A DNA stretch of 64,000 bases, taken from NCBI RefSeq assembly GCF_001278705.1, contig NZ_CP012600.1, positions 2,666,190-2,730,189 on the forward strand, in the 5' to 3' direction. The stretch is from Bacillus gobiensis (lineage in GTDB: Bacteria; Bacillota; Bacilli; Bacillales; Bacillaceae). A program made the translations under genes and the position numbers. Shown in pieces: positions 35,352-44,125 of the stretch. Numbering within the stretch: position 1 is the stretch's first letter; each line of letters begins with the position of its first letter. Below the pieces are notes generated by a model. It saw only the letters and a list, made by a program, of their open reading frames with translations, was not told where the DNA came from and did not search any database.

Positions 35352-36926
35352 TTAACACCTGTTGATTTGCTGGTCACGCAGAGCTATTTGGTTCATCTCT
35401 TTTATATGGGCTCTGGCTTCCAGCATTGCTTTTGTTTTTCCGTAATGAAAGAAGACGACATGCCCTTTTGCGAATTCCGGATGCCGCCCGGCTCTTCCGG
35501 CAATTTGGACTAGCGCGCTTTCGGTAAAGATCGCGGATTCCGCACCGAGCACACCGACCTGGGCATTTTTCACGGTGACTCCTCTTTCAAGAATCGTGGT
35601 CGTCACGAGTATTTGGAGCTGTTGATCTCTGAACTGCTGGACCTTTTCTTTTCTCATTTTATCTTCTGCGTGAACTCCTTCAGTAAAATATCCGATGCGT
35701 TTTAATAGCTTCACCGTTTGTGTAAGATTCGGAATCGTTGGGACAAATAAAAAGATCGGATTGTTCTTCTCGCAATGGTTTTTCACCCAATTCGTTAACA
35801 CGAGAGGCAGTTTGTTTTTTGATAATTTTTTCTCCCAGTTTCCGATCCATTTCCATGAGGGCTCAGGCAAGGGACGCCGATGAAATCTGGCTGGAATGCG
35901 GACGGCATGCAGCTGGCCTTTTTCTACATCACGTTTCATTTCCTTTGATGGGGTTGCGCTTAAGTATATGCAGGCACTGACATGTTTTCTTGCCTTCTTT
36001 ACGGCGAACTGCAGCTTTTTATCAGCTGAATAAGGAAAGGCATCGACTTCATCAATAATGATGACGTCAAAGGCATTTTTATAGCGGAGGAGCTGATGAG
36101 TCGTTGAGATAGTGAGCGGCTTACGTGTGCCGCGGTCTTTACTTCCTCCGTAAAGCGCGGCGATCTCGAATCCGGAAAACGCGTCCTTTAGCCTTGGAGC
36201 AAGCTCTAGCACGACATCCGTTCTAGGAGTTGCAATGCATACGAGCTTGCCATTCCTTATCGTACCAGCATCCTCGGCAAATAAATCATAAATTCGGTTC
36301 AACGCTTTTTTCCGAGTACGGATTTTCTCAAAAGGCACGATCAGCTTATCGACAAAATGGAGAACCGGTTTAATCTGCAGCAGTCCGCCAATAAAGGCTT
36401 GAGCTCCGCTTAGTCGCCCTCCCCGCTGCAAATGAGCCAAATCATCGACCATAAAATAAGCCCGCGTCCGTTTTTTCAGCGCTTCTAAGTGCTGAAGTAT
36501 CTCCTCCGGTTCCATGCCTTGTTCCGCTAATTCTGATGCTTCAATCGCATAAAATCCTTGAATCATGCAGCTGATCTCAGAATCAAAAGGATATACTTTG
36601 ATGTTTTCCGCCATTTCTCCTGCTGAAACACTGCTCGAAAAGGTTCCGCTAATCCCGCTGGACAAATGCACGCTGATCACCGCATCGTAAGACTCCGCCA
36701 GCTTTTCGTACATCGTGAGAAATTCTCCAAAAGACGGCTGAGAAGTGGTCGGCAGCTCCTTCAATTCTTTTACTTTTTCATAATAATCAGGCCAGCTTAA
36801 ATCAACTTCTTCTTTATAGGATCTGCCCTCAATCACGACGTTAAGAGGTATCATATAAATATTATGCTTTTTCATGATGTCTTCAGGTATGTATGCTGTA
36901 CTGTCGGTCAAAACCGCTATTTTCAT
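35352..36926 (-). CDS. degV-comFA: In-frame fusion of DegV (YviA) and ComFA helicase
   Basis: This is a single 524-residue frame from ATG 36926. Residues 1 to about 227 are a fatty-acid-binding DegV protein (MKIAVLTDSTAYIPEDIM, TTSQPSFGEF, VHLSSGISGTF). They stop at DAGTIRNGK, about 45 residues short of a normal C-terminus. From LVCIATPRTDVVLELAPRL onward the sequence is ComFA, with motif II IDEVDAF, motif III LSATP and motif VI QIAGRAGR. The N-terminal 170 residues of ComFA, with its four-cysteine zinc site and Walker A (GAGKTE), are absent. A deletion between adjacent genes is the simple explanation. Helicase activity is expected to be lost. Confidence 0.9.
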   Translation of the reverse strand: MKIAVLTDSTAYIPEDIMKKHNIYMIPLNVVIEGRSYKEEVDLSWPDYYEKVKELKELPTTSQPSFGEFLTMYEKLAESYDAVISVHLSSGISGTFSSSVSAGEMAENIKVYPFDSEISCMIQGFYAIEASELAEQGMEPEEILQHLEALKKRTRAYFMVDDLAHLQRGGRLSGAQAFIGGLLQIKPVLHFVDKLIVPFEKIRTRKKALNRIYDLFAEDAGTIRNGKLVCIATPRTDVVLELAPRLKDAFSGFEIAALYGGSKDRGTRKPLTISTTHQLLRYKNAFDVIIIDEVDAFPYSADKKLQFAVKKARKHVSACIYLSATPSKEMKRDVEKGQLHAVRIPARFHRRPLPEPSWKWIGNWEKKLSKNKLPLVLTNWVKNHCEKNNPIFLFVPTIPNLTQTVKLLKRIGYFTEGVHAEDKMRKEKVQQFRDQQLQILVTTTILERGVTVKNAQVGVLGAESAIFTESALVQIAGRAGRHPEFAKGHVVFFHYGKTKAMLEARAHIKEMNQIALRDQQINRC

Positions 36927-37444
36927 ATAAACAAAACCTTTCACGTCTTTCTTCTTATTTTAGCTAGAAGATGAATAGATTGGCAAGGTTGTTTATAGGA
37001 AGATTTTCATAACTTCCAAGAGTAGAAAAGAGCTAAGATACCTTTTTGGTCAACTGTTATCTTTATATAGTTCAAAATAGCCTCTTTGCATCACCAAGAG
37101 TATTTCTTAAAAAACTAGCATTTTCACCAATCACTTCATTAGGTAGGAGCACGACTTGATGTGGAGCAACGCATAATAACATAGTAGGTGAAGCCAGTAT
37201 ATAGAATAGCTGAGTCCTGTGCGGAGAATCATGCGTGGAGAGGCTCCATATCATGTCATCATGATGATGATAAATAGATCCCGATAGAAAAAGGGAGCAA
37301 TTCCTTTTAACGAGGAAATTACTCCGGGGTTTTTCTATATTTCCACTTTTTTGAGGCTAGACCACTACTCTAGCAGGATTTTTATTTATTAAATTTAGTG
37401 TTTTCTTTAGGGCCATTTCGTGTTTTCATGCAAAAACATAAATT
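36927..37444. other. 518-bp stretch without a supported gene
   Basis: A 60-codon minus-strand frame (37072-37254) ends GENASFLRNTLGDAKRLF but has no recognised family or ribosome-binding site. A terminator lies at 37293-37325. A 17-base near-palindrome of CAT/ATG repeats sits at about 37256-37272. Confidence 0.4.
37293..37334. terminator. Bidirectional terminator
   Basis: Arms GGGAGCAATTCC (37293-37304) and GGAAATTACTCC (37314-37325), one mismatch each side, with T-runs in both directions. Confidence 0.75.
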
Positions 37445-38023
37445 CTAAATATAAGCAACAAAGCGGCCTAGAGCAATAATAGCTATCCATAGAAATATGG
37501 AGCAAATTGCTGCTGCTTTGACAGATGAAAACTCTTTAATTTCTATTTCTGCACATTTTAAGTTTCTCACATGAAAAACAAATGCATTGATACCAGCTAG
37601 CAAAATGAGCAATATTTTTATTTGAAAAGCAGTATTGTTCATCAAAGCCCTTGGATCATTTAAAAAAAGAAAAGTACCGGATAGGACAACTAGAAAAAAA
37701 CCTAAATGGGCAAGGGGCAACAAGAAATCTGCTGTTTTTTTTACTGACAAGAATTTTCCATAACCTAATAACCTGAGATCAAACAACGCTGTACTCCCCG
37801 TCAATATGGCCAATCCTAAAATGTGGACTACTTCTGATATAGGATAAAACCAAGGATTTATACGTACAGATTGTGAGAGTAAGGTACCTTCAAGCCAAAT
37901 TAGACTGTTTACGAAAGGTGAGAAGACAATAAACTGGGAAAATATCATCAGAGAAAAAAGGGCTGTAAAAAGAGAAATTGAAAAAAACGACAAGCTAATT
38001 TTCATCTTTTTTCGATTTAACAT
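37445..38023 (-). CDS. DUF6644-like membrane protein
   Basis: The product is 192 residues with about five membrane segments (SFFSISLFTALFSLMIFSQF, EVVHILGLAILTGSTALFDL, SAAICSIFLWIAIIALG-type). A conserved His sits in the second (VVHILGLA). The family usually accompanies DUF6152 proteins, as here; the ATG lies at the stop of the upstream gene. The function is unknown. Confidence 0.65.
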   Translation of the reverse strand: MLNRKKMKISLSFFSISLFTALFSLMIFSQFIVFSPFVNSLIWLEGTLLSQSVRINPWFYPISEVVHILGLAILTGSTALFDLRLLGYGKFLSVKKTADFLLPLAHLGFFLVVLSGTFLFLNDPRALMNNTAFQIKILLILLAGINAFVFHVRNLKCAEIEIKEFSSVKAAAICSIFLWIAIIALGRFVAYI

Positions 38024-38026
38024 CAC

Positions 38027-38725
38027 TCACCCTCGTTTCCATAATTTCCGCCACACAACAATTGCTGCTAAAATGCCGAATAGAACAAAAAGCCCTACAA
38101 TCCAGAGAATGGGTTGATTCGCTTCAAACAGTGAATCTTTCTGTTGTTCTTCATTCATGGCAATTGATTCTTGGTCCGAATTGTTAAGGGAAGCTGCAGA
38201 TGAATCAGCATCCCGTTTACAATTTGTTTCCGGAAGAGAAACAGAGCGTTGGCGGACACTTCGATTTTCGTCAAATACAATCAATTCAGGTCTGACTTCT
38301 TTCTGAGAATCACAACTGATATAGCCAAATACTGCTATTTCTTCTCCTGTTTGAGGAGCTTCCGGCATTCCCCATTCATTTAGTCGTGTTGTTGGAGCCA
38401 ATATGAGAGTCCAATTTCCACCGGGACTCGGCAATACTTTAAGATTCTCTAGTGTGTTTTGGAAATTCAGTTCTTCAAGTTCAGGCGGGACATCAATTTC
38501 TTTGATATTTTCAGCAAGGGTCAGTTTATCCGGAACACGTATAATAAGTTCTGGATGCGGATTTTTCCAATTTACTTCCACCACTGTTCCAGAGAAGTAC
38601 AAAGGCTGTGAAGTGTCGAAATAAGACCATCCGTGATGTGCTTGTACAGAAGTATTTTGAATCAACGAAGAAATAAGGATCCCAATAAAAAGAATCAACG
38701 TTATTCCTTTATGCAATTGCAGCAT
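38027..38725 (-). CDS. DUF6152 family exported protein
   Basis: The product is 232 residues with a signal peptide (MLQLHKGITLILFIGILISS), then AHHGWSYFDTSQPLYFSGTV, the DUF6152 signature, and VNWKNPHPELIIRVP. A central DNRS/Ser/Glu-rich linker leads to a C-terminal membrane segment (ILWIVGLFVLFGILAAIVVW). The family is most familiar from Proteobacteria, where it is paired with DUF6644. The pair suggests horizontal acquisition. Confidence 0.75.
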   Translation of the reverse strand: MLQLHKGITLILFIGILISSLIQNTSVQAHHGWSYFDTSQPLYFSGTVVEVNWKNPHPELIIRVPDKLTLAENIKEIDVPPELEELNFQNTLENLKVLPSPGGNWTLILAPTTRLNEWGMPEAPQTGEEIAVFGYISCDSQKEVRPELIVFDENRSVRQRSVSLPETNCKRDADSSAASLNNSDQESIAMNEEQQKDSLFEANQPILWIVGLFVLFGILAAIVVWRKLWKRG

Positions 38726-38849
38726 AAAACTAGCACCTCTTTTAAAGTTTTATTTGGTTCATGCTACTCTCCTTTTATTATGAAATCGATTTTATTATTC
38801 GTCTAATATATAATTACTTATAATCTTATATATAGGAGATATTAATAAA

Positions 38850-39737
38850 ATGGAAATAAGGCATTTACGTTATTTTATCGCTGTAGCTGAAGAATTAAAT
38901 TTTACACGTGCGGCCGAACGCTTGAAGATGGCACAGCCACCCTTAAGCCAACAAATCAAGGAGCTTGAGAATGAATTAGGCACAAATCTTTTTCGTCGTA
39001 CAAAACGAAAAGTAGAGTTGACTGAGTCTGGGCGAGTCTTTCTCACTGAAGCACGTCATACCCTCCAACAACTGCAAAAGGGAGTGGAAATGACAAGGTT
39101 AGCTGCCAGAGGAAAAGTTGGACGGTTGAGAGTCGGTTTTATAGGTTCGGCCATGGACCGATATTTAATAGAAATTATCCAAGCCTATACATCAGCTTTT
39201 CCAGAAGTCACTTTGTCCCTAAAAGAGATGACCTCATCTCAACAATTGGAGGCGCATCAAGCAAATAGGATTGATATCGGATTTATGCGGACTTTTATTT
39301 GCAATGAAAATTATGAATCAAAAATTTATTCAGAAGAACCATTGGTTGCTGTTCTGCCCGAAAAACACCCTTTAGCAGAAAAAGGGAGTATTTCAATTAA
39401 AGAAATTGGAAACGATCCTTTTATTTTTTTTCCTAGAAAATACGGGAGTTATTTTTATGATCTGTTGACCAATTTTTTCAACCGTCATGGTATGTCGCTA
39501 AACGTTGTCCAGGAAGCGATACACATGCATACGATTGTAAATCTTGTGGCCACAGAAATAGGTGTTTCCGTAGTTCCAGAGTCTGTTCAAAATTTTCAGC
39601 GTCCTGGTATAAAATATCTCTATATTAAGGAGGAGACCCCAGACATCACCCTTTGTTATACATGGTGTAAAAACAATACGTCGAGTGTATTGAAAGCTTT
39701 TATTAAGTTAATTAGTGAATCTTCAATCAATAATTAA
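38850..39737 (+). CDS. LysR-family transcriptional regulator
   Basis: The product is 295 residues. The N-terminal helix-turn-helix (MEIRHLRYFIAVAEELNFTR, QPPLSQQIKELENELG) is standard; the effector domain follows (RVGFIGSAMDRYLIEII). It is transcribed away from the DUF6152/DUF6644 pair, and LysR proteins usually control the divergent unit. The 124-bp gap holds an AT-rich promoter zone. Confidence 0.92.
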   Translation: MEIRHLRYFIAVAEELNFTRAAERLKMAQPPLSQQIKELENELGTNLFRRTKRKVELTESGRVFLTEARHTLQQLQKGVEMTRLAARGKVGRLRVGFIGSAMDRYLIEIIQAYTSAFPEVTLSLKEMTSSQQLEAHQANRIDIGFMRTFICNENYESKIYSEEPLVAVLPEKHPLAEKGSISIKEIGNDPFIFFPRKYGSYFYDLLTNFFNRHGMSLNVVQEAIHMHTIVNLVATEIGVSVVPESVQNFQRPGIKYLYIKEETPDITLCYTWCKNNTSSVLKAFIKLISESSINN

Positions 39738-39747
39738 GGTGAAACTT

Positions 39748-39782
39748 CAATCAGTGGGGGTTTTGTTCGTCCCCACTGATTG
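39748..39782 (+). terminator. Hairpin after the lysR gene
   Basis: Arms CAATCAGTGGGG and CCCCACTGATTG with an 11-base loop; no T-run on the plus strand. It may belong to the relic at 39785-39880. Confidence 0.5.
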
Positions 39783-39784
39783 TT

Positions 39785-39885
39785 AGGTGAACCAATCGGG
39801 CTTTTACGGGCAGTTGATTCCCCCCCTAGACTTCTGAGGATTGACCTAAGTCTTTAGAGGTGGGGGCTTACTGCCCGTTAATGCG
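39785..39885. mobile_element. Relic of an IS200/IS605-like end or MITE
   Basis: ACGGGCAGT (39806-39814) and ACTGCCCGT (39870-39878) are perfect inverted arms. Inside them CCCCCCTAGACTT faces AAGTCTTTAGAGGTGGGGG, which forms a long imperfect hairpin. IS605-type right ends and their guide RNAs carry such CCCC...AGACT...AGTCT...GGGG stems. No transposase or TnpB frame is present, so the family is not certain. Confidence 0.45.
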
Positions 39886-40086
39886 GGATAAATTTTGGTT
39901 TACTTTATAATTGAAGGAGATTGCGATTTTTAATTGGGGATAGATAGATTTGGCGCTTAGGGGGAGCCATGAGAGTCAGTGAAGAAAAAGTAAAAGGTAA
40001 GTTTTTTGAAACAGAGGATTGTTCATCCGGGAGTCAAATTATCGGACAAAGGAATTTGTATGGTTGAAATGACGGAACTGGCATTT

Positions 40087-40185
40087 TATCCGACCTATTC
40101 CGTTTCCGTCATATATCGTACCATTATTGAATTATATCCGACCATTATCGCCGTATATCCCCCCTTCCTCGGAATATATCCCCTA
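40087..40185. repeat. Short 21-bp-periodic repeat (array C)
   Basis: TATC (of a TATATCSNACCATTATYG-like unit) recurs at 40114, 40135, 40156 and 40177, exactly 21 bases apart; a more diverged unit precedes them. It ends in the terminator at 40200. Confidence 0.75.
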
Positions 40186-40196
40186 TAAACAGCAAA

Positions 40197-40226
40197 AACC
40201 CCTTGCATATTCGCAAGGGATTTTTT
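40197..40226. terminator. Bidirectional terminator
   Basis: CCCTTGC (40200-40206) and GCAAGGG (40213-40219), with A-run before and T-run after. It terminates degU on the minus strand. Confidence 0.8.
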
Positions 40227-40227
40227 A

Positions 40228-40917
40228 TTATCGCATTTCCACCCAGCCGTTTTTAATGGCGACGACCACTGCCTGGGTTCTGTCGTTTACGTTCATTTTT
40301 TGCAGGATGTTGCTGACGTGATTTTTTACTGTTTTTTCGCTGATGAATAATGATTCGCCGATTCCTCGGTTGCTTTTTCCATCTGCAAGCATTTGCAGCA
40401 CTTCGCATTCTCTTCTGGTCAGAATATGCAAAGGCCGGCGGATTTCCGGAAAGACTTCATGCTGTGTAGTTGCCGGAGCGCCGCTTACTGCCAGACGGCG
40501 GAATTCGTTTACTAGGTTGTGCGTAACCTTTGGATGGAGGTATGATCCTCCTTCTGCTACAACTTTTACTGCTTCAATTAGCGTATCTGCATCCATTTCC
40601 TTTAGCAGATACCCGCGAGCGCCGGTTTTTAATGCATGGGTTACATAATTTTCATCATCATGTATAGATAATATAATGACCTTAGATTCAGGGTAGAGCT
40701 CAACAAGCTGTTTTGTTGCTTCCACGCCATTCACTTTCGGCATGTTGATATCCATGATGACTACATCCGGATGATAATGTTCAACGATGCGCGCAGCCTC
40801 GTCTCCGTCATCTCCTTCAGCAATAACCTCAAAGGTTGGTTCAAAATCCAAAATACGTTTGACACCTTCACGGAATAACTGATGATCGTCAATAATGACT
40901 ATGTTTACTTTATTCAC
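40228..40917 (-). CDS. degU: Response regulator DegU
   Basis: The product is 229 residues. The receiver domain has the phosphoacceptor in [11 protein letters not shown] (near 57) and a LuxR/NarL-type HTH at the C-terminus ([20 protein letters not shown]). DegU controls degradative enzymes, competence, motility and biofilm genes with DegS, encoded 70 bases upstream. Confidence 0.96.
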   Translation of the reverse strand: MNKVNIVIIDDHQLFREGVKRILDFEPTFEVIAEGDDGDEAARIVEHYHPDVVIMDINMPKVNGVEATKQLVELYPESKVIILSIHDDENYVTHALKTGARGYLLKEMDADTLIEAVKVVAEGGSYLHPKVTHNLVNEFRRLAVSGAPATTQHEVFPEIRRPLHILTRRECEVLQMLADGKSNRGIGESLFISEKTVKNHVSNILQKMNVNDRTQAVVVAIKNGWVEMR

Positions 40918-40987
40918 AAGCCACGCCTCCCCATTCTTATTTTTCTATACTGTCGAAATTGGGTCAATATGTCTTTTGTCTCTATTT

Positions 40988-42148
40988 TCATAGAACAAAG
41001 GGTACTTGGACCATAATAAAAGTCCCAAGACCTATTTTTGAATCAATCGTTATTTTTCCGTCTAGCAGATCTACTCTTTCTTTCATGCCAAGCAGTCCAA
41101 ATGATTTGCTTTTATTTTTGCCTGTTTCTTTTATATCAAAGCCTTTTCCATTATCTCGAATAATCAATGTGACGGCTGAATTTGTCATTTCTACTTTGAC
41201 AGATATCTCAGTGGCTTCCGAATGCTTCATGGAGTTTGTCACTGCCTCTTGCGCGAGCCGGAAGAGGGCGACCTCGAACTGGGGAGGCATCCGGACCGTC
41301 TCTGTATCCCCAATTGTCGAAAAAAGAATTTTAATTTTGCCATTGTATTCTTCCGTTGTATTTAAATACTTTCTAAGAGTCGGGATGAGCCCCAAGTCAT
41401 CAAGAGCCATTGGACGAAGATCATAGATAATTCGTCTCACTTCGTACAAAGCGTTTCTCACATTTTGCCTTAAGCCCCGAATTTCCTTAAAGCCTTCTTC
41501 GGTTCCCCTGTCTCTAAAAATTCGTTCGATGAGCTCAGACCTCATCATCACACTGGCCAGCATTTGTGCAGGGCCGTCATGAATTTCTCTTGATACTCTT
41601 TTTCGTTCTTCCTCCTGAGCTTCAATAATTCGAAGTCCAAAATCCTGCTTTGCCTGAGCATCCTGAAGCAAAATCCCAACCTGACGAAGATCCTGATTTA
41701 AATAGTTTAAAACAACAGTAATTTGGCTTACCAGCGATTCTGAGCGTTCAATGATTTCCTGCAGGCCGAGCAGGCGGCGCTCCAAATCATCACGCCTCTC
41801 ACGGAGCTGTTTTTCGCGTTGCTGAATCATCGTCAACTCTACCTGCAGCTTGTGGGCTTTTTCGTATGCTGTTCGGATTTCTTCCTCACTGAATTTATGG
41901 AAGTTTTTGCTGACTTCAGAAAGTCTTCCTCTGGCCATGCGTGTATGAACCTCAAGCTTGTCCCCAACCTCGATAACTTCATTTACCTGCTGCTTCACTT
42001 GCTTTAGTTCTTCTACAGACTGTTCATATTGCTGACGGGATTGTTCACCGATCTGGAAGACTTCATCCTTACTTCCATCAACGGTACTCAGCATTCTCAC
42101 GATGATCGAGTCTAGTACATTGGAATCTATTTTCTTGGAAGTTCCCAA
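40988..42148 (-). CDS. degS: Sensor histidine kinase DegS
   Basis: The start is the TTG at 42148, which has GGAGGG 7 bases upstream; it gives 386 residues, against 385 in B. subtilis. There are no membrane segments; an N-terminal coiled-coil sensor half (QQYEQSVEELKQVKQQVNEV) precedes the HisKA_3 motif (REIHDGPAQMLASVMM) and an ATPase domain (EAVTNSMKHSEATEI, DNGKGF). Confidence 0.95.
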   Translation of the reverse strand: MGTSKKIDSNVLDSIIVRMLSTVDGSKDEVFQIGEQSRQQYEQSVEELKQVKQQVNEVIEVGDKLEVHTRMARGRLSEVSKNFHKFSEEEIRTAYEKAHKLQVELTMIQQREKQLRERRDDLERRLLGLQEIIERSESLVSQITVVLNYLNQDLRQVGILLQDAQAKQDFGLRIIEAQEEERKRVSREIHDGPAQMLASVMMRSELIERIFRDRGTEEGFKEIRGLRQNVRNALYEVRRIIYDLRPMALDDLGLIPTLRKYLNTTEEYNGKIKILFSTIGDTETVRMPPQFEVALFRLAQEAVTNSMKHSEATEISVKVEMTNSAVTLIIRDNGKGFDIKETGKNKSKSFGLLGMKERVDLLDGKITIDSKIGLGTFIMVQVPFVL

Positions 42149-42352
42149 CCTTTTTCCCTCCGTACATTGCATTGTTATCTATTTGTAATTATCGTTATCA
42201 TTGATCTAAGAAACATGTCGATTTATAATGAAAGAATGCGCATACGTTATATGATGTGCAATATTCTTTTCTATCATAACAAAATACGAACAAAAATACT
42301 AAGGTAAGTAAGAAATTGAAGAAAACAGCTGCTTGCAGGAGGTAATTCAAGC

Positions 42353-43015
42353 ATGTTGGATAGCTATTTGACTGTAAAAGAAGAAGGATCTCATGAAATA
42401 GTCATTAATAAATCCCGATTTATCAGCCACATAAAAAGAGCAGCTACTGAAAATGAAGCTCAGGAGTTTATTCAAAGGATAAAAAAAGAGCACTGGAATG
42501 CAACACACAATTGTTCAGCCTATCTAATCGGTGAACGCGATCAAATCCAAAAAGCAAATGACGATGGGGAACCAAGCGGTACTGCCGGAGTGCCAATGCT
42601 GGAGGTTTTAAAAAAACGCGGGTTAAAGGATACTGTAGTCGTCGTTACCCGTTATTTTGGCGGAATTAAGCTTGGAGCAGGCGGACTCATCCGGGCTTAT
42701 GGAAAGTCCGTTTCCGAAGGCTTAAACGAAATTGGAATTGTCGAAAGAAAGCTGATGCGCCTTATGTCTACTCAAGTCGATTACACCTGGCTCGGGAAAA
42801 TTGAGAATGAACTGCGGGAATCTCCATATTTATTAACGAATATTCACTATGCAGACGATGTAACCTTTGACGTATATGTTGAGGAAAATGACAAAGATGC
42901 CTATTTGAAATGGATGACAGAGCTAACAAACAGCAAAAGTGACAGTAATGAAGGACCAATAACGTATCTGGAAAAGGACATTCCCCATAATAAAGGAGAT
43001 TTAACAAATGGCTGA
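42353..43015 (+). CDS. yvyE: YigZ/IMPACT-family protein YvyE
   Basis: The product is 220 residues with an N-terminal UPF0029/IMPACT domain (WNATHNCSAYLIGERDQIQK, DDGEPSGTAGVPML) and a DUF1949 C-terminal part. It overlaps tagV by 8 bases. Function is not established. Confidence 0.93.
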   Translation: MLDSYLTVKEEGSHEIVINKSRFISHIKRAATENEAQEFIQRIKKEHWNATHNCSAYLIGERDQIQKANDDGEPSGTAGVPMLEVLKKRGLKDTVVVVTRYFGGIKLGAGGLIRAYGKSVSEGLNEIGIVERKLMRLMSTQVDYTWLGKIENELRESPYLLTNIHYADDVTFDVYVEENDKDAYLKWMTELTNSKSDSNEGPITYLEKDIPHNKGDLTNG

Positions 43016-44090
43016 ACGTATAAGAGTTCGAGTAAGGAAAAAAAAGAATAAACGAAAGATCATTTTCAAACGAATTGTCTTATTGTTTCTGCTCCTCATT
43101 GTAGGCGCAGGAGCATTTGCAGGATACAAACTCTTTAATACAATATACGCTGTAGATCGTACATATGATGAGCTGGAACGCGGTGACAAATCTAAGCTCC
43201 GTGAGAATGTTGTCGAGATCAATCAGGAGCCCTTCTCCATTTTATTTATGGGAATCGAGAATTATTCAACAGGAGGCGAGGATGGCCACTCAGATTCTTT
43301 GATTTTAGCGACTCTTGATCCGAAGTCGAAATCGATGAAAATGATGAGTATTCCAAGAGATACTCGAACAGAAATTGCCGGCCAAAATGGATTAACAACA
43401 AAAATTACTCATGCGTATAATTATGGAGGCAAAGAAGCAACAATTGAGACAGTAGAGGACTTGTTTGATATTCCTATTGACTATTACGCCACAGTTGATT
43501 TTAGCGGCTTTAAGGATGTCGTAAACGAAATGGGCGGCATCGATGTCGACGTGCCATTTGACTTTACAGAAAAAAGTGATGTCTCAAAAAATAAAAGCCT
43601 TGAATTTACAGAAGGACCGATGCATTTAAACGGTGAAGAGGCATTGGCTTTTGCCAGAATGAGAAAACAAGATCCACGCGGAGACTTTGGCCGAAATGAC
43701 CGCCAAAAACAAGTGATTGCCGCTGCGATTGATCAGATGTCCAAGCCGCAAAATCTGTCGAACATCGATAATATTACGTCAGCAGCCAGTAAAAATATCG
43801 AAACAAACATCAGAATTACCCAGGCTCTCGGTCTACACAGAATTTACAGCGGCTTTAAGAGCGAAAACATAGAATCCTTGACTCTTGAGGGATCGGATGT
43901 CTATCTCCCGAACTCCTCAGGGCAAAACGTTTATTATTTCGAACCGGATGCAGACAAGCTGCAAACCTTATCCACTACGTTACGGCAGCATTTAAAGATG
44001 GAAGGTGAAACAACCGGGACAGCGTCTGAGAAAGAATCGAAATCAGAGGACAATTCAACAGCTTCTGATTCTTCCAGTTCAAATTCCTAA
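43008..44090 (+). CDS. tagV: LytR-CpsA-Psr ligase TagV (YvhJ)
   Basis: The product is 360 residues. A cytoplasmic Arg/Lys-rich start is followed by one membrane helix (IVLLFLLLIVGAGAFAGYKL) and the LCP domain (SIPRDTRTEIAGQNGLTTKI, DPRGDFGRNDRQKQV), with the Arg/Asp residues that hold the polyprenyl pyrophosphate. The last 25 residues are Ser/Glu/Asp-rich. LCP enzymes attach wall teichoic acid to peptidoglycan. Position after yvyE and before tagO is as in B. subtilis. Confidence 0.92.
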   Translation: MAERIRVRVRKKKNKRKIIFKRIVLLFLLLIVGAGAFAGYKLFNTIYAVDRTYDELERGDKSKLRENVVEINQEPFSILFMGIENYSTGGEDGHSDSLILATLDPKSKSMKMMSIPRDTRTEIAGQNGLTTKITHAYNYGGKEATIETVEDLFDIPIDYYATVDFSGFKDVVNEMGGIDVDVPFDFTEKSDVSKNKSLEFTEGPMHLNGEEALAFARMRKQDPRGDFGRNDRQKQVIAAAIDQMSKPQNLSNIDNITSAASKNIETNIRITQALGLHRIYSGFKSENIESLTLEGSDVYLPNSSGQNVYYFEPDADKLQTLSTTLRQHLKMEGETTGTASEKESKSEDNSTASDSSSSNS

Positions 44091-44091
44091 C

Positions 44092-44125
44092 AAAAAAATC
44101 ATGCCAAAAACGGCATGATTTTTTT
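44092..44125. terminator. Shared convergent terminator of tagV and tagO
   Basis: AAAAAAATCATGCC, AAAAAC loop, GGCATGATTTTTTT: T-runs on both strands. Confidence 0.9.

Noticed and set aside
37072..37254. 60-codon minus-strand frame
   Set aside because: No ribosome-binding site, family or conservation evidence.
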